A stretch of 64,000 nucleotides of DNA from Acetobacter peroxydans (GCF_006539345.1 NZ_BJMV01000001.1:124001-188000), one strand, 5' to 3'; positions 21,859-33,454 are shown, numbered from the stretch's first letter. Numbers and translations: made by a program. Notes: generated from the sequence alone by a model not told the origin.

Positions 21859-22035
21859 GTGCTTAAGCTGGCTTTGTTTTTTCTGGTTGTTTCGCTTGTT
21901 GCTGGTCTGTTCGGCTTTGGCGGCATTTCGTCCGTTGCTGCGGGCATGGCCAAGATTCTGTTCTTTATCGGCATTGTCCTGTTTGTCGTTTTTCTGGTGT
22001 TGGCGCTTATTGCCGGGAGCGCGGTGCTGAAATAG
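21859..22035 (+). CDS. DUF1328 small membrane protein (YtjA-like)
   Basis: A 58-residue product starts at GTG 21859, after AAGGAG with 9-base spacing. It reads [21 protein letters not shown], then [27 protein letters not shown]: two hydrophobic helices joined by a glycine-rich FGFGG turn, the pattern of the DUF1328/YtjA family. Proteins of this family are tiny inner-membrane proteins of unknown role, often stress-induced. The gene is easy to miss because of its size and GTG start. Confidence 0.85.
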   Translation: MLKLALFFLVVSLVAGLFGFGGISSVAAGMAKILFFIGIVLFVVFLVLALIAGSAVLK

Positions 22036-22042
22036 CAGCACA

Positions 22043-22068
22043 CCCCCGACCGGCTGTCCGCTCGGGGG
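22043..22068 (+). terminator. GC-rich hairpin after the DUF1328 gene
   Basis: CCCCCGA and TCGGGGG form a 7-bp stem around a 12-base loop just after the stop. There is no T-run, so it is probably an accessory stem ahead of the real terminator at 22088. Confidence 0.35.
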
Positions 22069-22087
22069 GGCAGAAATGGAACGCCAG

Positions 22088-22125
22088 GACCGGAACAGAC
22101 GAAAGACGTCAGTTCCGGTCTTTTT
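22088..22125 (+). terminator. Intrinsic terminator after the DUF1328 gene
   Basis: GACCGGAAC (22088-22096) and GTTCCGGTC (22112-22120) form a perfect 9-bp stem followed by TTTTT. The T-run works only in the plus direction. It overlaps the last codons of the convergent outer-membrane-channel gene, whose own terminator is not obvious. Confidence 0.85.
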
Positions 22126-23665
22126 GTATGAAGTCAGGCAGGAAGGGATTGTCCGTCTGCATGGAGGCCTTGCTGGGCAGGGAGGACGCATTCCAGCCAC
22201 CGCCCAGGGCTTGGACCAGACTGACGGAATCCACCATGCGGCTCTGCTGGATCTGTAGGGCGGTTTCGGCGTTGGACAGGGCGGTGACTTCCGCCGTGAT
22301 GACGGTTGTATAGATTTGGGTGCCCGCCATGTACTGATTGAAGGAAATGCCAGCGGCTCTGTTGGCGGCTTTCAGGGCGACGTCCTGCTGCGCGGCCTGA
22401 TCTGCCAGAATACGCAGGTTGGAAAGCTGGTCTTCCACGTTTTGCAGGGCGGTCAGCACCGTTTGGCGGTAGGCAGCGGTATAGTAATCATAATTGGTGT
22501 TGGCTTCACGCACGGCAGCGGTGCGCGACCCGCCTTCAAACAGGGTTTCCGTAGCGGAAGCACCAAGAGACCAGATCCGGTTGACGACCTGCACCAGAGT
22601 GCCCACGGGGTCACCACTGTAGGAATAGGAGGCCGTGAGCTTTACGTCGGGGTAAAACGCGGCGAGGGCGGCACCAATCTGGGCATTGTATTCTTCCATC
22701 CGTCGTTCTGCGGCGGCGATGTCCGGCCGTCTTTGCAGCAGGGTCGCGGGCACGCTGACAGGAATGGGCGGGATAACGCGGGACAGCGCTCCACGAGGGA
22801 TGGAAAGATCGGCCGGGGGCTTGCCAATTAGAATGGCGATGGCGTGTTCGTACTGCGCGCGGTTGATGCCCGTGGCAATGGCCTGCGCGCGGGTCTGCTC
22901 AAGCTGGGTCTTGGCCTGCATCAGACTGGTGGGGTCGGCGGTGCCTGCGTCATACTGGTTCTTGGTAATCTGGTACGAGCGTTCGTAAAATGTCACGTTG
23001 CGCTCAAGCAGATCATACAGGCTATCCTGATAGCGCAGGTTGAAATACGCGGTGGCAAGCTGGGCCTGGTAGGAGAGGGCGGCATTGGCCAGATCCGCGG
23101 CCGAGGCCTGCGCTTCTGTCACCTGCGCCTGAATCTGGCGGCGTATCTTGCCCCACAGGTCCAGATCCCACGAAGCACTCAGGCCCATGGCGTAGGTGTT
23201 CTCAGTGGTATTGGTGACGTCGCCGCTCGTGGTGCTCTGGCCGTAATTGATAATCGTGCCGGATGAGCGCGAGCCAACGCCCGAGCTTTGCCGGTTGAAG
23301 GAAAGCGAGCCGTTCAGTGTGGGAAATAACTGGGCGCGGATGCCGTTGATGGTGGCCCGTGCGTTACGGTAGCGGGCCTCATATTCGCGTACGTTCTGGT
23401 TGTTGAGCGCGACCTGCTCCTCAAGCTGGTTGAGCAACGGGTCATTATAGATTTCCCACCACTTGCCTTTGGGCAGTTCCGCCAGATGAGGCTGCGCATA
23501 TTGCCAGCCTGGTGCGGGCCGTAGTTCCTTGAAGGCGGGGGAGATGATGGCGGCAGGCCGCTTGTAATCCGGCCCGACCATGCACCCCGTGGCCACCAGC
23601 GGTATCAGCAGGGGGGCAAGGCGCGTGCGTGCGGTGGACGAAAGGCGGGAGAAAGGCTTGACCAT
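22109..23665 (-). CDS. Outer-membrane efflux lipoprotein, NodT/OprM family
   Basis: This is the TolC-like outer-membrane channel of the RND pump encoded upstream. The 518-residue product has a lipoprotein signal with lipobox VATGC ending near residue 28, followed by MVGPDYKRP, the typical start of NodT-family channels. Two repeated outer-membrane-efflux domains with long helical coiled-coil regions follow. Its ATG shares one base with the stop of the preceding pump gene (TGATG), so the genes are co-translated. It completes a self-contained tripartite system. Confidence 0.92.
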   Translation of the reverse strand: MVKPFSRLSSTARTRLAPLLIPLVATGCMVGPDYKRPAAIISPAFKELRPAPGWQYAQPHLAELPKGKWWEIYNDPLLNQLEEQVALNNQNVREYEARYRNARATINGIRAQLFPTLNGSLSFNRQSSGVGSRSSGTIINYGQSTTSGDVTNTTENTYAMGLSASWDLDLWGKIRRQIQAQVTEAQASAADLANAALSYQAQLATAYFNLRYQDSLYDLLERNVTFYERSYQITKNQYDAGTADPTSLMQAKTQLEQTRAQAIATGINRAQYEHAIAILIGKPPADLSIPRGALSRVIPPIPVSVPATLLQRRPDIAAAERRMEEYNAQIGAALAAFYPDVKLTASYSYSGDPVGTLVQVVNRIWSLGASATETLFEGGSRTAAVREANTNYDYYTAAYRQTVLTALQNVEDQLSNLRILADQAAQQDVALKAANRAAGISFNQYMAGTQIYTTVITAEVTALSNAETALQIQQSRMVDSVSLVQALGGGWNASSLPSKASMQTDNPFLPDFIQKDRN

Positions 23666-26600
23666 CAGCGAACCTGTTTGGCGGTGCGGTGGAAACGGGA
23701 AGAGAGCCGGGCCTGTACGTTCTGGATACGCAGGCGCAGGCCGTCGAAGGCAAGATAGATAACGGGGGTAGTGTACAGTGTCATGGCCTGACTGACGATA
23801 AGCCCGCCTACGATGGCAATACCCAGCGGACGACGCAGTTCGGAGCCATAGCCGTTGGCAATGATCAGCGGCGCGGCGCCCAGAGCGGCCGCAGCCGAGG
23901 TCATCATGATGGGGCGGAAACGCAGCAGACAGGCGGTGCGGATAGCTTCAAGCGGCGGGAGCCCCTGTTCGCGCTCGGCCATAATGGCAAAATCAACCAG
24001 CATGATGGCGTTTTTCTTGACGATGCCAATCAGGAGGATCACCCCGATCAGCGCGATGAGGGAAAACTCCTCGCCTGCCAGTTGCAGCGCCAGGAGCGCA
24101 CCGACACCGGCGGAAGGCAGGGTGGAAAGAATGGTCAGCGGGTGGATGTAGCTTTCGTACAGAATGCCGAGCGTGACATAAACCGCGACCAGAGCAGCAA
24201 GAATCAGCAGTGGTTCGTTGCTGACCGTCTTCTGGAACTGCGCGGCATTACCTGCGAAGCGGCCGTGAATGGTCTCGGGCATGTGCAGGGCCAGTCGCGT
24301 GGAATCAATGATCTGGGTTGCCTCTCCCAGCGATACGCCTTTGGCAAGGTTGAAGGAGAGGGTGCTGGCCACCACCAGCCCCTGATGGTTGACGGTCAGT
24401 GCCGTCTGGCCCGGAACAAGGGTTGTCACCAGCGTCAGTGGAACCATAGTCTCAGACGAGGTGCTGACGGCCGAACCGCTCGAAGCTCCATTGCCGCCCG
24501 CCAGCGTATTGGCGATCTGGTTGCGGAAGGAGAGCGCACTCATGCTGGTGGACGTGCTCTGCGAGGTGGCGCTGTCGCGAACGCGGATGGTGTTGGATTT
24601 TGTGCCTCCGCCTGCAGAGCCACCCGCGACACTAACCCACACCTGCATCAGGCTGTTGGGTGTGGACCACTGGGCGGGGTCGGCTTCCATAATGATACGG
24701 TACTGGTTAAGGCGGTTGTAGATTACGGAGGCGGCCCGCTGGCCAAAGGCATCAAACAGCGTGTTGGAAATAAGCTGGGGCGTGATGCTGACGCGTGCCG
24801 TCGTGTCACGGTCTATTCTGGTGGTAACGGCAGCGCCGCCAACCTGCATATCAGAGGAAAGGCTGGTCAGTTGCGGGTGGGTGTGCAGGGCTGCCAGCAG
24901 CTTGCCGCTCCATTCGTAGAGTGATGCGGCATCGTCGCTTTCCAGCGTGTATTGATAGGCGGCGTTGCTTTCCCGTGCGCCGGTTCGCACGGCGCCGGGC
25001 TGCATCAGAAAGAAATCCGCGCCGACAACGTGCCGCAGTTTGCGGCTGACCCGCGCAATCAGGTCTGTGGGGGTGTCATTACGCTCTGACTTGTCTTTGA
25101 GTTCCAAAAACAGGTTGGCCTGGTTGGTCGAGCCTCGCCCGCCGATGAATGAGGATACACCCGCGACATCGCGGTCGTGCAGCAGGATGTTCTGCACATA
25201 GGCCAGTTTCTGCGTCAGCGCCGTGAAGGAGATGGACTGGTCGGCCTGCAGGTGGCCCATGAGCATCCCTGTATCTTCAACAGGAAAGAACCCTTTTGGC
25301 ATCCGCATGAACAGGGCTGCTATCAGCACCAGTGTCAGCGGCAGGCTGCACAGCACCAGCCGGTGATGCCGCAGAGCGATGTCGAGCGTGCGGACATAAA
25401 AAGTCTGCGTGGCGTTCAGCACGTTTTCAGCCAGCCGGCCGGGGTGGAGGCGGGCCATGAGGCCCGGGCGCTGTGCCGTCTCCTCGGAAGGGGCCAATGT
25501 GGCGCCGGGAGCCCCAAGCAGAATGGCCGCCATCATGGGGGTGAGGGTCAGCGAGAGCACCAGCGAGACCATGATGGTGATGGCGACCGTCATGGCGAAT
25601 TCATGGAACAGCCGCCCTGCCAGCCCGCCCATGAGCAGGATGGGCAGAAAAACCGCGATCAGCGAAATGGAAATGGAAATGACGGTAAAGGCAACCTCGC
25701 TACTGCCTACAACGGCAGCTTTGCGGGGTTCCATGCCCTGCTCGATGTAACGGGCGATATTTTCTGTCACCACGATGGCATCGTCCACCACAAAGCCGGT
25801 GGAGACCGTCAGTGCCATGAGCGACATGTTATCGAGCGAAAACCCGAGCAACGCCATGAACCCGAACGTGGCGATAATGGAGGTGGGCACCACGACGGCG
25901 GGGATCAGGGTCATACGCGGCGAGCGCAGGAACAGCAGCACGACCAGAACGACCAGCACCACGGAAATGAACAGTGTCCACTGCGTATCGGCCAGAGCAG
26001 CGCGGATGGTCAGGGAACGGTCCAACGCGACATGCAGGTCAACTCCGCCGGGCAGCGCGGCCTTGAGCATGGGCAACTGCGCCTTGATCTGGTCCACCGT
26101 GTTGATGACATTGGCCCCCGCCTGCGCGAATGTGACGGCAATGACCGAAGGCTGCCCGTTGTAATAGCCCGCGTTGCGCAGGTCTTCCACGCTGTCGCGC
26201 ACATCGGCCACATCCGCCAGCCTGACGGGGCGGTTGTTGCGCCAGGCAATGATCAGGTCGCGGTAGTCCTGCGCTTTCGTAACCTGATCGTTGGTATCCA
26301 GCGTAAAGCGCTGCCCCGCCTGATCAATAATTCCCTTGGGGGTATGGGCATTGGCCGAGGCCAGAGCCGCGCGTACGTCTTCAAACCCGATGCCGTAATG
26401 GAACAGGGGCAGGGGGTTTATTTCCGCCCGGATGGCGGGCATGGCGCTGCCGGTGATATCGACCTGCCCGACCCCCTGAATGGACGACAGGTGCTGCATC
26501 AGCACGTTTGTCGCATAATCGTAAAGCTGTGCGCGGCTATGGGTGGCGGAAGTCAGGGTCAGGATCAGGATAGGCGCGCCGTTGGGGTTGGCCTTGTGAT

Positions 26601-26985
26601 AGCTGGGGTTCTGCCGCAGGGTGGAGGGCATGTCCGCGCGCGCGGCCTGGAGGGCTGCCTCCACATCCCGCGCGGCGCCGTTGATATCGCGGTTCAGGGA
26701 AAACTGAAGCGTAATACGCGTGGTGTTCTCAGTGGATTGCGACGTCATCTCCGTGACATCGGCAATCTGCCCCAGCCGCCGCTCCAGCGGCGCGGCTACT
26801 GCGCTGGCGATTTCCTCGGGCGAGCCACCGGCCTGCCGTGCTGTCACCTGAATAACCGGCAGGTCCACGTTGGGCAGGTCGGCGACGGGCAGGGTTCTAT
26901 ACCCCAGAATACCGCCCAGTATGGCGGCTATGGCCAGCAGAGTGGTCGCGACCGGCCTGTCTATGAAAAACCGGCTGACTGTCAC
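23665..26985 (-). CDS. mdtC: RND efflux pump subunit, MdtC-like
   Basis: This is an inner-membrane proton/drug antiporter of the HAE1 RND family. I choose GTG 26985 ([21 protein letters not shown]), which overlaps the stop of the upstream pump gene as GTGA and gives 1106 residues; 26 further codons upstream lie inside that gene. The proton-relay Asp pair is present in [14 protein letters not shown] and the TM10 Lys in [14 protein letters not shown]. Two periplasmic loops and twelve membrane segments fit the family. Two adjacent RND subunits argue for an MdtBC-type mixed trimer. Confidence 0.9.
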   Translation of the reverse strand: MTVSRFFIDRPVATTLLAIAAILGGILGYRTLPVADLPNVDLPVIQVTARQAGGSPEEIASAVAAPLERRLGQIADVTEMTSQSTENTTRITLQFSLNRDINGAARDVEAALQAARADMPSTLRQNPSYHKANPNGAPILILTLTSATHSRAQLYDYATNVLMQHLSSIQGVGQVDITGSAMPAIRAEINPLPLFHYGIGFEDVRAALASANAHTPKGIIDQAGQRFTLDTNDQVTKAQDYRDLIIAWRNNRPVRLADVADVRDSVEDLRNAGYYNGQPSVIAVTFAQAGANVINTVDQIKAQLPMLKAALPGGVDLHVALDRSLTIRAALADTQWTLFISVVLVVLVVLLFLRSPRMTLIPAVVVPTSIIATFGFMALLGFSLDNMSLMALTVSTGFVVDDAIVVTENIARYIEQGMEPRKAAVVGSSEVAFTVISISISLIAVFLPILLMGGLAGRLFHEFAMTVAITIMVSLVLSLTLTPMMAAILLGAPGATLAPSEETAQRPGLMARLHPGRLAENVLNATQTFYVRTLDIALRHHRLVLCSLPLTLVLIAALFMRMPKGFFPVEDTGMLMGHLQADQSISFTALTQKLAYVQNILLHDRDVAGVSSFIGGRGSTNQANLFLELKDKSERNDTPTDLIARVSRKLRHVVGADFFLMQPGAVRTGARESNAAYQYTLESDDAASLYEWSGKLLAALHTHPQLTSLSSDMQVGGAAVTTRIDRDTTARVSITPQLISNTLFDAFGQRAASVIYNRLNQYRIIMEADPAQWSTPNSLMQVWVSVAGGSAGGGTKSNTIRVRDSATSQSTSTSMSALSFRNQIANTLAGGNGASSGSAVSTSSETMVPLTLVTTLVPGQTALTVNHQGLVVASTLSFNLAKGVSLGEATQIIDSTRLALHMPETIHGRFAGNAAQFQKTVSNEPLLILAALVAVYVTLGILYESYIHPLTILSTLPSAGVGALLALQLAGEEFSLIALIGVILLIGIVKKNAIMLVDFAIMAEREQGLPPLEAIRTACLLRFRPIMMTSAAAALGAAPLIIANGYGSELRRPLGIAIVGGLIVSQAMTLYTTPVIYLAFDGLRLRIQNVQARLSSRFHRTAKQVR

Positions 26986-29900
26986 GTGTTTGCAGGCCCA
27001 GAGGCGGCACGCGTCTGGACGGCGAGCGGATGGCTGCCGCGTTTTTTCCACCGTTGCGCCCATGTGTCGAGCGTGAGGTAGATGACCGGCGTGGTGAACA
27101 GTGTCAGCAGTTGCGAGAGCGCGAGCCCGCCAATGATGGCCAGCCCCAGCGGGTAGCGCAGTTCAGACCCCGTGCCGTGGGAAATGACCATGGGCACCGC
27201 CCCCAGCATGGCGGCCAGTGTGGTCATGAGAATGGGCCTGAAACGCAGGGTGGCCGCGGTGCGGATGGATTGCAGCGAGTCCATGCCGTGCTCGCGCTCG
27301 GCTTCAAGTGCGAAGTCGATCATCATGATGGCATTTTTCTTCACGATGCCAATCAGCAGCACGATGCCGATAATCCCCATGATATCCAGTCCTGTTCCCG
27401 CGATCATGAGGGTCAGCAGCGCGCCGATGGCCGCCGATGGCAGGGTGGACAGGATGGTAACGGGGTGGATGAAGCTCTCGTACAGGATGCCCAGCACAAT
27501 ATAGACGGCGATCAGCGCCGCCGCGACCAGAAACAGCTCGTTGGTGAGCGAGCCTTCAAAAGCCGCGGCGGTTCCCTGAAACGATGTCTGGAAAGAGGAC
27601 GGCAGGCCAATCTGTTTTTCCACCCGGCGGATGGCGGCTGTGGCGTCGCCCAGCGCGTAGCCGGGGCGCAGGTTGAACGAAATTGTCGTGGCCGGGAACT
27701 GGCCAAAATGCGTCAGCAGCAGAGGGGCCGTTTCTTCCCGCACGGAGGTCACGCTGGCCAACGGCACCAGCCCGGAGGTGGGCTGGCGGGTGGGGCCGGA
27801 TGTGCTGCTTCCCGTGTTGCTGCTAATGCCCGGCAGGTAAAGCTGGTTTAACGATGCGAGATTGCTCTGAAACCGCGGGGCGGCCTCAAGAATCACCCGA
27901 TACTGGTTGGACTGGGTGTAGATTGTGGAAATCTGGCGCTGGCCGAAGCTGTCATACAACACGTTATCGATGGTCTGGGGCGTGATCGAGTAACGTGCCC
28001 CTGTCGGGCGGTCGAGCGTGACGCGCGCCACAAGCCCTTCAGCTTGCAGGTCGGATGTTACATCGGCCAGAGCCGGTTCCTTGCGCAGCAACTCCAGCAG
28101 TTTCGGCACCCAGGTCTTGAAGGCGTTGTAATCCGGGTTTTCAAGCAGGAACTGGTATTGCGTGGCGGTTACGGTCGTATCGAGCGAGAGGTCCTGCACA
28201 GGCTGCAGGTAGAGCCTGATACCGGCAACAGAGGCTGTTTCCTGCTCCAGCCGCTGGGCAATTACGCTCGCGGAGGCGGAGCGGCTGTCATGTGGCTTGA
28301 GGTTGATCAGAAAGCGGCCCTGATTGAGCGTGGCGTTCTGGCCATCAACCCCCACGAAGGAGGAGAGTGAGAGCACGTCAGGGTCGCGCAGGAGCACTCT
28401 GGCCAATTCCTGCTGATGCGCCTTCATGTTGTCGAAAGAGATGCTCTGGGCCGCTACGGAAATGCCCTGAAGCACCCCGGTATCCTGCACGGGAAAGAAA
28501 CCCTTGGGGATCATCCAGCCCAGCACGCCTGTCAGCACGAGGGTTCCTGCCGCGACCAGCAGTGTCAGGCCCCGGTGCAGCAGAACCACATCCAGCATCC
28601 GGTCATAAGTCGCAATGAGTTTTTCGGTGGCGACTTCCATCCGGGCGGACCAGCGGGCGAACAGGCCGGAGGCCTGCGTATCATGTTCACGCTCGGACAG
28701 GATGCGCGCGCACATCATGGGCACGAGCGTGAGCGAGACAACGGCGGAAATGACGATAGTGGTGGCCAGTGTTAGCGCGAATTCATGAAACAGCCGCCCC
28801 ACGACATCGCTCATGAACAGCAGCGGGATCAGCACCGCTATGAGCGAGATGGTGAGCGAGATGATGGTGAAGCCGATCTCGCCAGCGCCTTTCAGCGCGG
28901 CGGTCATACGGTCTTCGCCCGCCTCGATATAGCGTGAAATGTTCTCGATCATGACAATGGCATCGTCCACCACGAAGCCGGTCGCGATGGTGAGCGCCAT
29001 CAGCGAGAGATTGTCGAGCGAGAAATCGAGCAGATACATGATCGCCAGCGTGCCGATGATGGACAGCGGCACCGACAGGCTGGGAATGATGGTGGCGGGA
29101 ATGTTGCGCAGGAATACGAAAATGACCGCAACCACCAGCACAAGAGCCAGAAACAGTTCGAACTGCACATCAGCCACCGAGGCGCGGATGGTTGTCGTGC
29201 GGTCGGTCAGCGGTACGATGTCTATCCCTGGCGGCAGGGTCTGACGTAGCGCGGGCAGGGCGGCCTTGATGTCGTCCACCACTGAAATCACGTTGGCGCC
29301 GGGCTGACGCTGCACGTTCATGACCAGCGCGGGTGTGAGGTTCGACCAGGCGGCGAGCTGGGTATTTTCCGCTCCGATAATAACCTGCGCTACATCGCGC
29401 ACACGCACCGGCCCGCTGTCCTGATAGGCAATCACCTGATTAAGCAGCATCTCGGTGCTGGTGATCTGCCCGTCAACGCGCAGGGTGGTCGAGCGGCGTG
29501 CCCCATCAAATGTGCCGGTGGGCGAATTCACGTTCACATTGCCGATGGTGGTGCGCAGGGTGTCGAGGTCGATGCCGTAGGAGGTCAGTTTGGGAATGTT
29601 GACCTGTACCCGTATGGCTTTGCGGTTTCCCCCTGAAAGGGTAACGAGCCCTACGCCCGAAATCTGACTGATTTTCTGTGCCAGCCGGGTGTCCACATAA
29701 TCTTCGACTTCGGGCAGGGGAATGGTACTGGACGTGATTCCCAGCGTGATGACGGGCGTATCCGCCGGGTTAACCTTGGCGTAAACCGGAGGGGCCGGCA
29801 GGTCGGTCGGCAGCAGCGAGTTGGCCTGATTGATGGCGGCCTGCACCTCCTGCTCCGCCACGTCCATGGACATGGACAGATCAAAGCGCAGTGTGATGAC

Positions 29901-30167
29901 GGACGCTCCGCCAGATGAACGCGACGTCATCTGATCCAGCCCGGGCATCTGCCCGAACTGGGTTTCCAGCGGTGCGGTAATAGATGTTTCCATCACGTCC
30001 GGCCCGGCGCCGGGGTAGAAGGTCTCGACCGTTATGGTGGGGTAATCGACCTGAGGCAGGGCTGATATGGGCAGGAAATGGTAACCCAGCAGGCCAGCCA
30101 GAAAAATGGCCAGCATCAGCAGCGTGGTAGCGACGGGCCTGCGGATGAAAATGGCCGAAGGGTTCAC
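26982..30167 (-). CDS. mdtB: RND efflux pump subunit, MdtB-like
   Basis: This is the first of two RND transporter subunits. The 1061-residue protein starts [29 protein letters not shown], as MdtB/MuxB proteins do. The TM4 Asp pair is in [14 protein letters not shown] and the TM10 Lys in [14 protein letters not shown]. It overlaps the adaptor gene upstream by 4 bases and the MdtC-like gene downstream by 4 bases. In E. coli the MdtABC system exports bile salts, novobiocin and metal chelators; the substrates here are unknown. Confidence 0.92.
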   Translation of the reverse strand: MNPSAIFIRRPVATTLLMLAIFLAGLLGYHFLPISALPQVDYPTITVETFYPGAGPDVMETSITAPLETQFGQMPGLDQMTSRSSGGASVITLRFDLSMSMDVAEQEVQAAINQANSLLPTDLPAPPVYAKVNPADTPVITLGITSSTIPLPEVEDYVDTRLAQKISQISGVGLVTLSGGNRKAIRVQVNIPKLTSYGIDLDTLRTTIGNVNVNSPTGTFDGARRSTTLRVDGQITSTEMLLNQVIAYQDSGPVRVRDVAQVIIGAENTQLAAWSNLTPALVMNVQRQPGANVISVVDDIKAALPALRQTLPPGIDIVPLTDRTTTIRASVADVQFELFLALVLVVAVIFVFLRNIPATIIPSLSVPLSIIGTLAIMYLLDFSLDNLSLMALTIATGFVVDDAIVMIENISRYIEAGEDRMTAALKGAGEIGFTIISLTISLIAVLIPLLFMSDVVGRLFHEFALTLATTIVISAVVSLTLVPMMCARILSEREHDTQASGLFARWSARMEVATEKLIATYDRMLDVVLLHRGLTLLVAAGTLVLTGVLGWMIPKGFFPVQDTGVLQGISVAAQSISFDNMKAHQQELARVLLRDPDVLSLSSFVGVDGQNATLNQGRFLINLKPHDSRSASASVIAQRLEQETASVAGIRLYLQPVQDLSLDTTVTATQYQFLLENPDYNAFKTWVPKLLELLRKEPALADVTSDLQAEGLVARVTLDRPTGARYSITPQTIDNVLYDSFGQRQISTIYTQSNQYRVILEAAPRFQSNLASLNQLYLPGISSNTGSSTSGPTRQPTSGLVPLASVTSVREETAPLLLTHFGQFPATTISFNLRPGYALGDATAAIRRVEKQIGLPSSFQTSFQGTAAAFEGSLTNELFLVAAALIAVYIVLGILYESFIHPVTILSTLPSAAIGALLTLMIAGTGLDIMGIIGIVLLIGIVKKNAIMMIDFALEAEREHGMDSLQSIRTAATLRFRPILMTTLAAMLGAVPMVISHGTGSELRYPLGLAIIGGLALSQLLTLFTTPVIYLTLDTWAQRWKKRGSHPLAVQTRAASGPANT

Positions 30168-31390
30168 GGCGAAACCCCATTGGCCGTGGCGGCGGGAATG
30201 GAAACCGGCATACCTTCGCGCAGGTGGTCGGTGCCGTCGGTCACAACCTTGTCGCCCGCGCTCAGGCCGGTTTTCACCACGGTATTGGTGCCGTCTGAAA
30301 TGCCCGTGGTCACGGATTTGACGGTTACGGTATTGTCCGCCTTCACCACGTAAACGAACAGGCCCGAAGGGCCGGTCTGTATGGCGGTGGCAGGCAGTAG
30401 CAGCACGTTGTCGAGCGTGCGCACCAACAGCCGCGCATTGACGAACTGGTTGGGGAAGAGGTGCTCATCCGCATTGGGGAAAATGGCGCGCAGGCGCACC
30501 GTGCCGGTGGCGGTGTCGATCTCGCTGTCCAGCGCGCTGACTGTGCCGTCTGCGATCTTGTCTGTATTGGTGCTGTTCCAGGCTTCTACCGACAGCGTCT
30601 TGTGGGCGCGCAGTTCTTCCGCCACCTGCGGGAGCTGGTCCTGCGGTAGCGTGAAAATAACTGATATGGGCTGCATCTGTGTCAGCACAGCCAGCCCGCC
30701 GGACTGTCCGGCTGTCACGTAATTACCGCGGTCCACGGCCCTGATGCCGATACGCCCGTCAACCGGGGCGGTAATGTGGCAGTAAATAAGCTGGAGTTTT
30801 TCGTTATCCACCTGCGCCTGATCGGATTTGACGGTACCTTCAAGCTGCTTAACCATGAACTGCTGATCGCGCGCGGTTTTGGCGTCGATACTGTCCTGAC
30901 GGATCAGCTTCTGATAGCGCGCGTTGTCCACGCGGGCCTGATCAAGCTGGGCCTGATCGCGCGCAAGCTGGCCCTCGTACTGCTCAAGCAGCACCTGATA
31001 GGGGCGTGGGTCTATAATGGCCAGCAGATCGCCCTTGTGGACATGCTGGCCTTCGGTAAACAGCACGTCCATCAGGTAGCCGTCCACACGGGTCTGAACC
31101 GTCACGTTGGTGATGGGTATGACCGTGCCCAGTTCCGTCAGGACTACGGGCATGGAACCGCTCTTTACCACCTGCACCGCAACAGGCTGTTTTTGCTCAT
31201 TGGCGGATTGACTATGTCGGCTGTCGTTCTGTCCGCCATGAGGGCGCAGAAATGCAAAACCCAGTATGCCTACGACCGCTATACCAACGCCTGTCAGAAC
31301 CAGCTTGCGCCTGCGTGACGGCGGACTGGCCGGGGCGGACGCCTGTGCGGAAGAGACGGGAGAGGAAGGTGCCGTGTTGTGTTCATCCAT
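30164..31390 (-). CDS. mdtA: RND periplasmic adaptor, MdtA-like
   Basis: This membrane-fusion protein links the RND pump to the outer-membrane channel. ATG 31390 ([16 protein letters not shown]) gives 408 residues; about 35 more codons are open upstream but look unlike coding sequence. One membrane segment ([19 protein letters not shown]) lies near residues 30-48, after a Pro/Ser/Ala-rich start. The lipoyl-like half motifs [28 protein letters not shown] and a helical hairpin follow. The 212-base gap upstream may hold a separate promoter. Confidence 0.9.
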   Translation of the reverse strand: MDEHNTAPSSPVSSAQASAPASPPSRRRKLVLTGVGIAVVGILGFAFLRPHGGQNDSRHSQSANEQKQPVAVQVVKSGSMPVVLTELGTVIPITNVTVQTRVDGYLMDVLFTEGQHVHKGDLLAIIDPRPYQVLLEQYEGQLARDQAQLDQARVDNARYQKLIRQDSIDAKTARDQQFMVKQLEGTVKSDQAQVDNEKLQLIYCHITAPVDGRIGIRAVDRGNYVTAGQSGGLAVLTQMQPISVIFTLPQDQLPQVAEELRAHKTLSVEAWNSTNTDKIADGTVSALDSEIDTATGTVRLRAIFPNADEHLFPNQFVNARLLVRTLDNVLLLPATAIQTGPSGLFVYVVKADNTVTVKSVTTGISDGTNTVVKTGLSAGDKVVTDGTDHLREGMPVSIPAATANGVSP

Positions 31391-31602
31391 GAGGCGCGCT
31401 GCTCGTTTTTTTACCGGGGTTATATTAAGGCGGAATGAGGAAAGGGCGGCGCGAAACGGGCCGGTGCAGTCTGTTACAGGCGGACTGTATCGCATGTCCT
31501 GTGGCGAAAATCGGGCGCGCTGGTGTGCGGTGCATTGAGCGTGCTCCGCCCAGGCATTGTGGCTGGGTCTGTGGTGTCTGTCCAGCGCGCGGTAGGTTCA
31601 GT

Positions 31603-33003
31603 TTAACTGCGGTTGCCGCTCATGTCTGCTCCGGCGGCAGGGGGCATGGTGGCCGCTATGGGGGTTGCCAGTATGGAAATGCCTCCCGTAACCAGCAGGG
31701 CGATGGAAAAATCGTTCAGCGTTGGCTCGCTTTGCCCCGAGAGGGCATTGAGCAGTGTCAGCGTGCCCGCCGCGATGCAGATCCCGCTTGAAAGCATGAT
31801 CTGCTGCATGGTGGAATACAGGCTGGTGGCCGCACTCATGCGCTGCGGCGGGATATCCGCATAAGCCACGGTGTTATAAGCAGAAAACTGCACGGCCTGT
31901 GCCGCCCCCGCCATGACGAGCACAACGGAGATGACCCACAGCGGTGTGGGAGGACGGTAGGCGGCTATCAGGGCGAAGATAACCGCAGCCGAAAGCGCGT
32001 TGAGCATCAGCACCCGGCGAAAGCCCCAGCGTTTGAGAATGGCGGGCACCAGCGGGCGTATGGCGATTGAGCCCAATGGCCCCACAAAGGTAATAACACC
32101 ACTCTGGGCGGCGTTCAGCCCCGCACCAATTTGCAGGAAAGTCGGTAGTAGAAACGGCAGTGACCCTACGGCAATGCGCGTGGCCGCCCCCGCCACGAGC
32201 GAAATACGAAAGGTCGGAAAGCGCATCAGCCGGAAATCCAGCAGCGGGTCGGTAATACGTCTCGCGTGGCGTGCATAGACCGCCATCAGCACCACGCCGC
32301 CGACCAGCAGCCCGACCAGCACGGGCCAGCCTGCCGCATCATGGCTGAAGAGTTCGGCCAGAATGGACAGCGTGGCCAGACCGCCTCCGGCCAGCACCAT
32401 GCCTTTGACGTCGAACGGCGGGGGCGAGGGCTCACGCACCTGCGGGATAAAGCGCCACGTCATGAGCAACCCGAGGAGACCTACGGGAATGTTAAGGTAA
32501 AAATTCCAGCGCCATGAAAACCACGTGGTGATGAAGCCGCCCACGACTGGCCCCATCAGCGGGCCGAGTGTGGCGGGCAGCATCATCCACGCCATGGCGC
32601 GCACAAGATCCTTGCGTGGCGTGTCACGAATGACCACCAGCCGCCCCACAGGCACCATCAGCGCGCCGCCAGCGCCTTGCAGCATCCGCATGACCGCCAG
32701 AAACGGCAGAGAATGGGCCACGCCGCACAGGATGGAGCAGATCAGAAAGACCGTGATGGCAAGGCTGAGGATAGTGCGGCTGCCCAGCCTGTCCGCCAGC
32801 GCCCCGGAGGCAGGAATGAAAATGGCCAGTCCGATGATGTAGGAAGTCAGGGCCACGGAAGTCGCCACCGTGCCAACATGCAGGTCACGCGCAATGGCGG
32901 GCAGCGCCGTGGCGAGGATGGTGCCATCAAGCTGTTCCATAAAGAACATGGCGGAGACCGTGAGTGCCGTCAGTTGGATGCGCGTAGGAAAAGGAAAAGC
33001 CAT
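31603..33003 (-). CDS. MFS multidrug transporter, DHA2 family (MdtD-like)
   Basis: This inner-membrane antiporter of the 14-segment DHA2 drug:proton family has 466 residues. It starts MAFPFPTRIQLTALTVSAMFFMEQLDGTILATALPAIARDL (in part), with the family's LDGTIL motif in TM1 and the ALADRLGSRTI loop 2-3 motif. GPVVGGFITTWFSWRWNFYLNIPVG is the typical TM5-TM6 region. In E. coli a similar protein, MdtD, is encoded after mdtABC; here it is placed before mdtA. A perfect palindrome lies 39 bases upstream. Confidence 0.88.
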   Translation of the reverse strand: MAFPFPTRIQLTALTVSAMFFMEQLDGTILATALPAIARDLHVGTVATSVALTSYIIGLAIFIPASGALADRLGSRTILSLAITVFLICSILCGVAHSLPFLAVMRMLQGAGGALMVPVGRLVVIRDTPRKDLVRAMAWMMLPATLGPLMGPVVGGFITTWFSWRWNFYLNIPVGLLGLLMTWRFIPQVREPSPPPFDVKGMVLAGGGLATLSILAELFSHDAAGWPVLVGLLVGGVVLMAVYARHARRITDPLLDFRLMRFPTFRISLVAGAATRIAVGSLPFLLPTFLQIGAGLNAAQSGVITFVGPLGSIAIRPLVPAILKRWGFRRVLMLNALSAAVIFALIAAYRPPTPLWVISVVLVMAGAAQAVQFSAYNTVAYADIPPQRMSAATSLYSTMQQIMLSSGICIAAGTLTLLNALSGQSEPTLNDFSIALLVTGGISILATPIAATMPPAAGADMSGNRS

Positions 33004-33041
33004 GCCTGCTTGGGAACCCTAGTCAGCGTTATGTTTTTGCG

Positions 33042-33058
33042 GTCTGATAGGATCAGAC
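33042..33058. promoter_or_regulatory. Palindrome in the MFS/CsbD divergent promoter region
   Basis: GTCTGAT-AGG-ATCAGAC is a perfect 17-base palindrome between the divergent MFS and CsbD-like genes, 39 bases before the MFS start and 73 before the other. Size and position fit a repressor dimer site. No regulator gene is adjacent. Confidence 0.45.
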
Positions 33059-33130
33059 AACCGTAAAGCCGGGATCACGCCCGATACGCGGACCGTGGAC
33101 CAAGCGGTTGGAGAAGGGAGGACTATGGTC

Positions 33131-33436
33131 ATGGCTGATGACAAAATCAAGAAACTGGAAAACAGGGTCGAAGGCGTCGCCAGGGATGTGCAGGGGCATC
33201 TGAAAGATGCTGTCGGCGGGCTGACGGGCAATATCGGCCTGCAGGCGGAAGGCAAGTTCGACCAGTTCGCCGGGCATATGCAGCAGGATTTCGCTGATCT
33301 GTACGACGAAGGCGAGGGCGTGGTGGAAAAGGCCGTAACCCTTGTGCGCGACAAGCCCCTGCTGGCTCTGGGCGTTGTTTCCTTTGTCGGGATCGTACTG
33401 GGCTGGCTGCTCGCGCCCCGCTCAAAACGCTCCTGA
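33131..33436 (+). CDS. CsbD-like stress protein with membrane anchor
   Basis: The 101-residue product begins MADDKIKKLENRVEGVARDVQGHLKDAVGGLTGN, close to the CsbD-family pattern, and continues with a second helical stretch (AEGKFDQFAGHMQQDFADLYDEGEG, in part). Its C-terminus PLLALGVVSFVGIVLGWLLAP is one membrane segment, as in ElaB/DUF883 proteins. I choose ATG 33131, 9 bases after GGGAGG; ATG 33125 is very close to that site. The family is linked to general stress response, but its molecular role is unknown. Confidence 0.7.
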   Translation: MADDKIKKLENRVEGVARDVQGHLKDAVGGLTGNIGLQAEGKFDQFAGHMQQDFADLYDEGEGVVEKAVTLVRDKPLLALGVVSFVGIVLGWLLAPRSKRS

Positions 33437-33454
33437 AAAAAATCATTTCATCAG

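Noticed and set aside
26986-27063. A longer N-terminus for the MdtC-like pump
   Set aside because: These 26 codons lie in the end of the MdtB-like gene; GTG 26985 gives the standard RND start and a GTGA overlap.
25177-27081. A 634-codon plus-strand open frame opposite the MdtC-like gene
   Set aside because: The composition is Gln/His/Gly-rich with no domain pattern; it is a shadow of the real RND gene.
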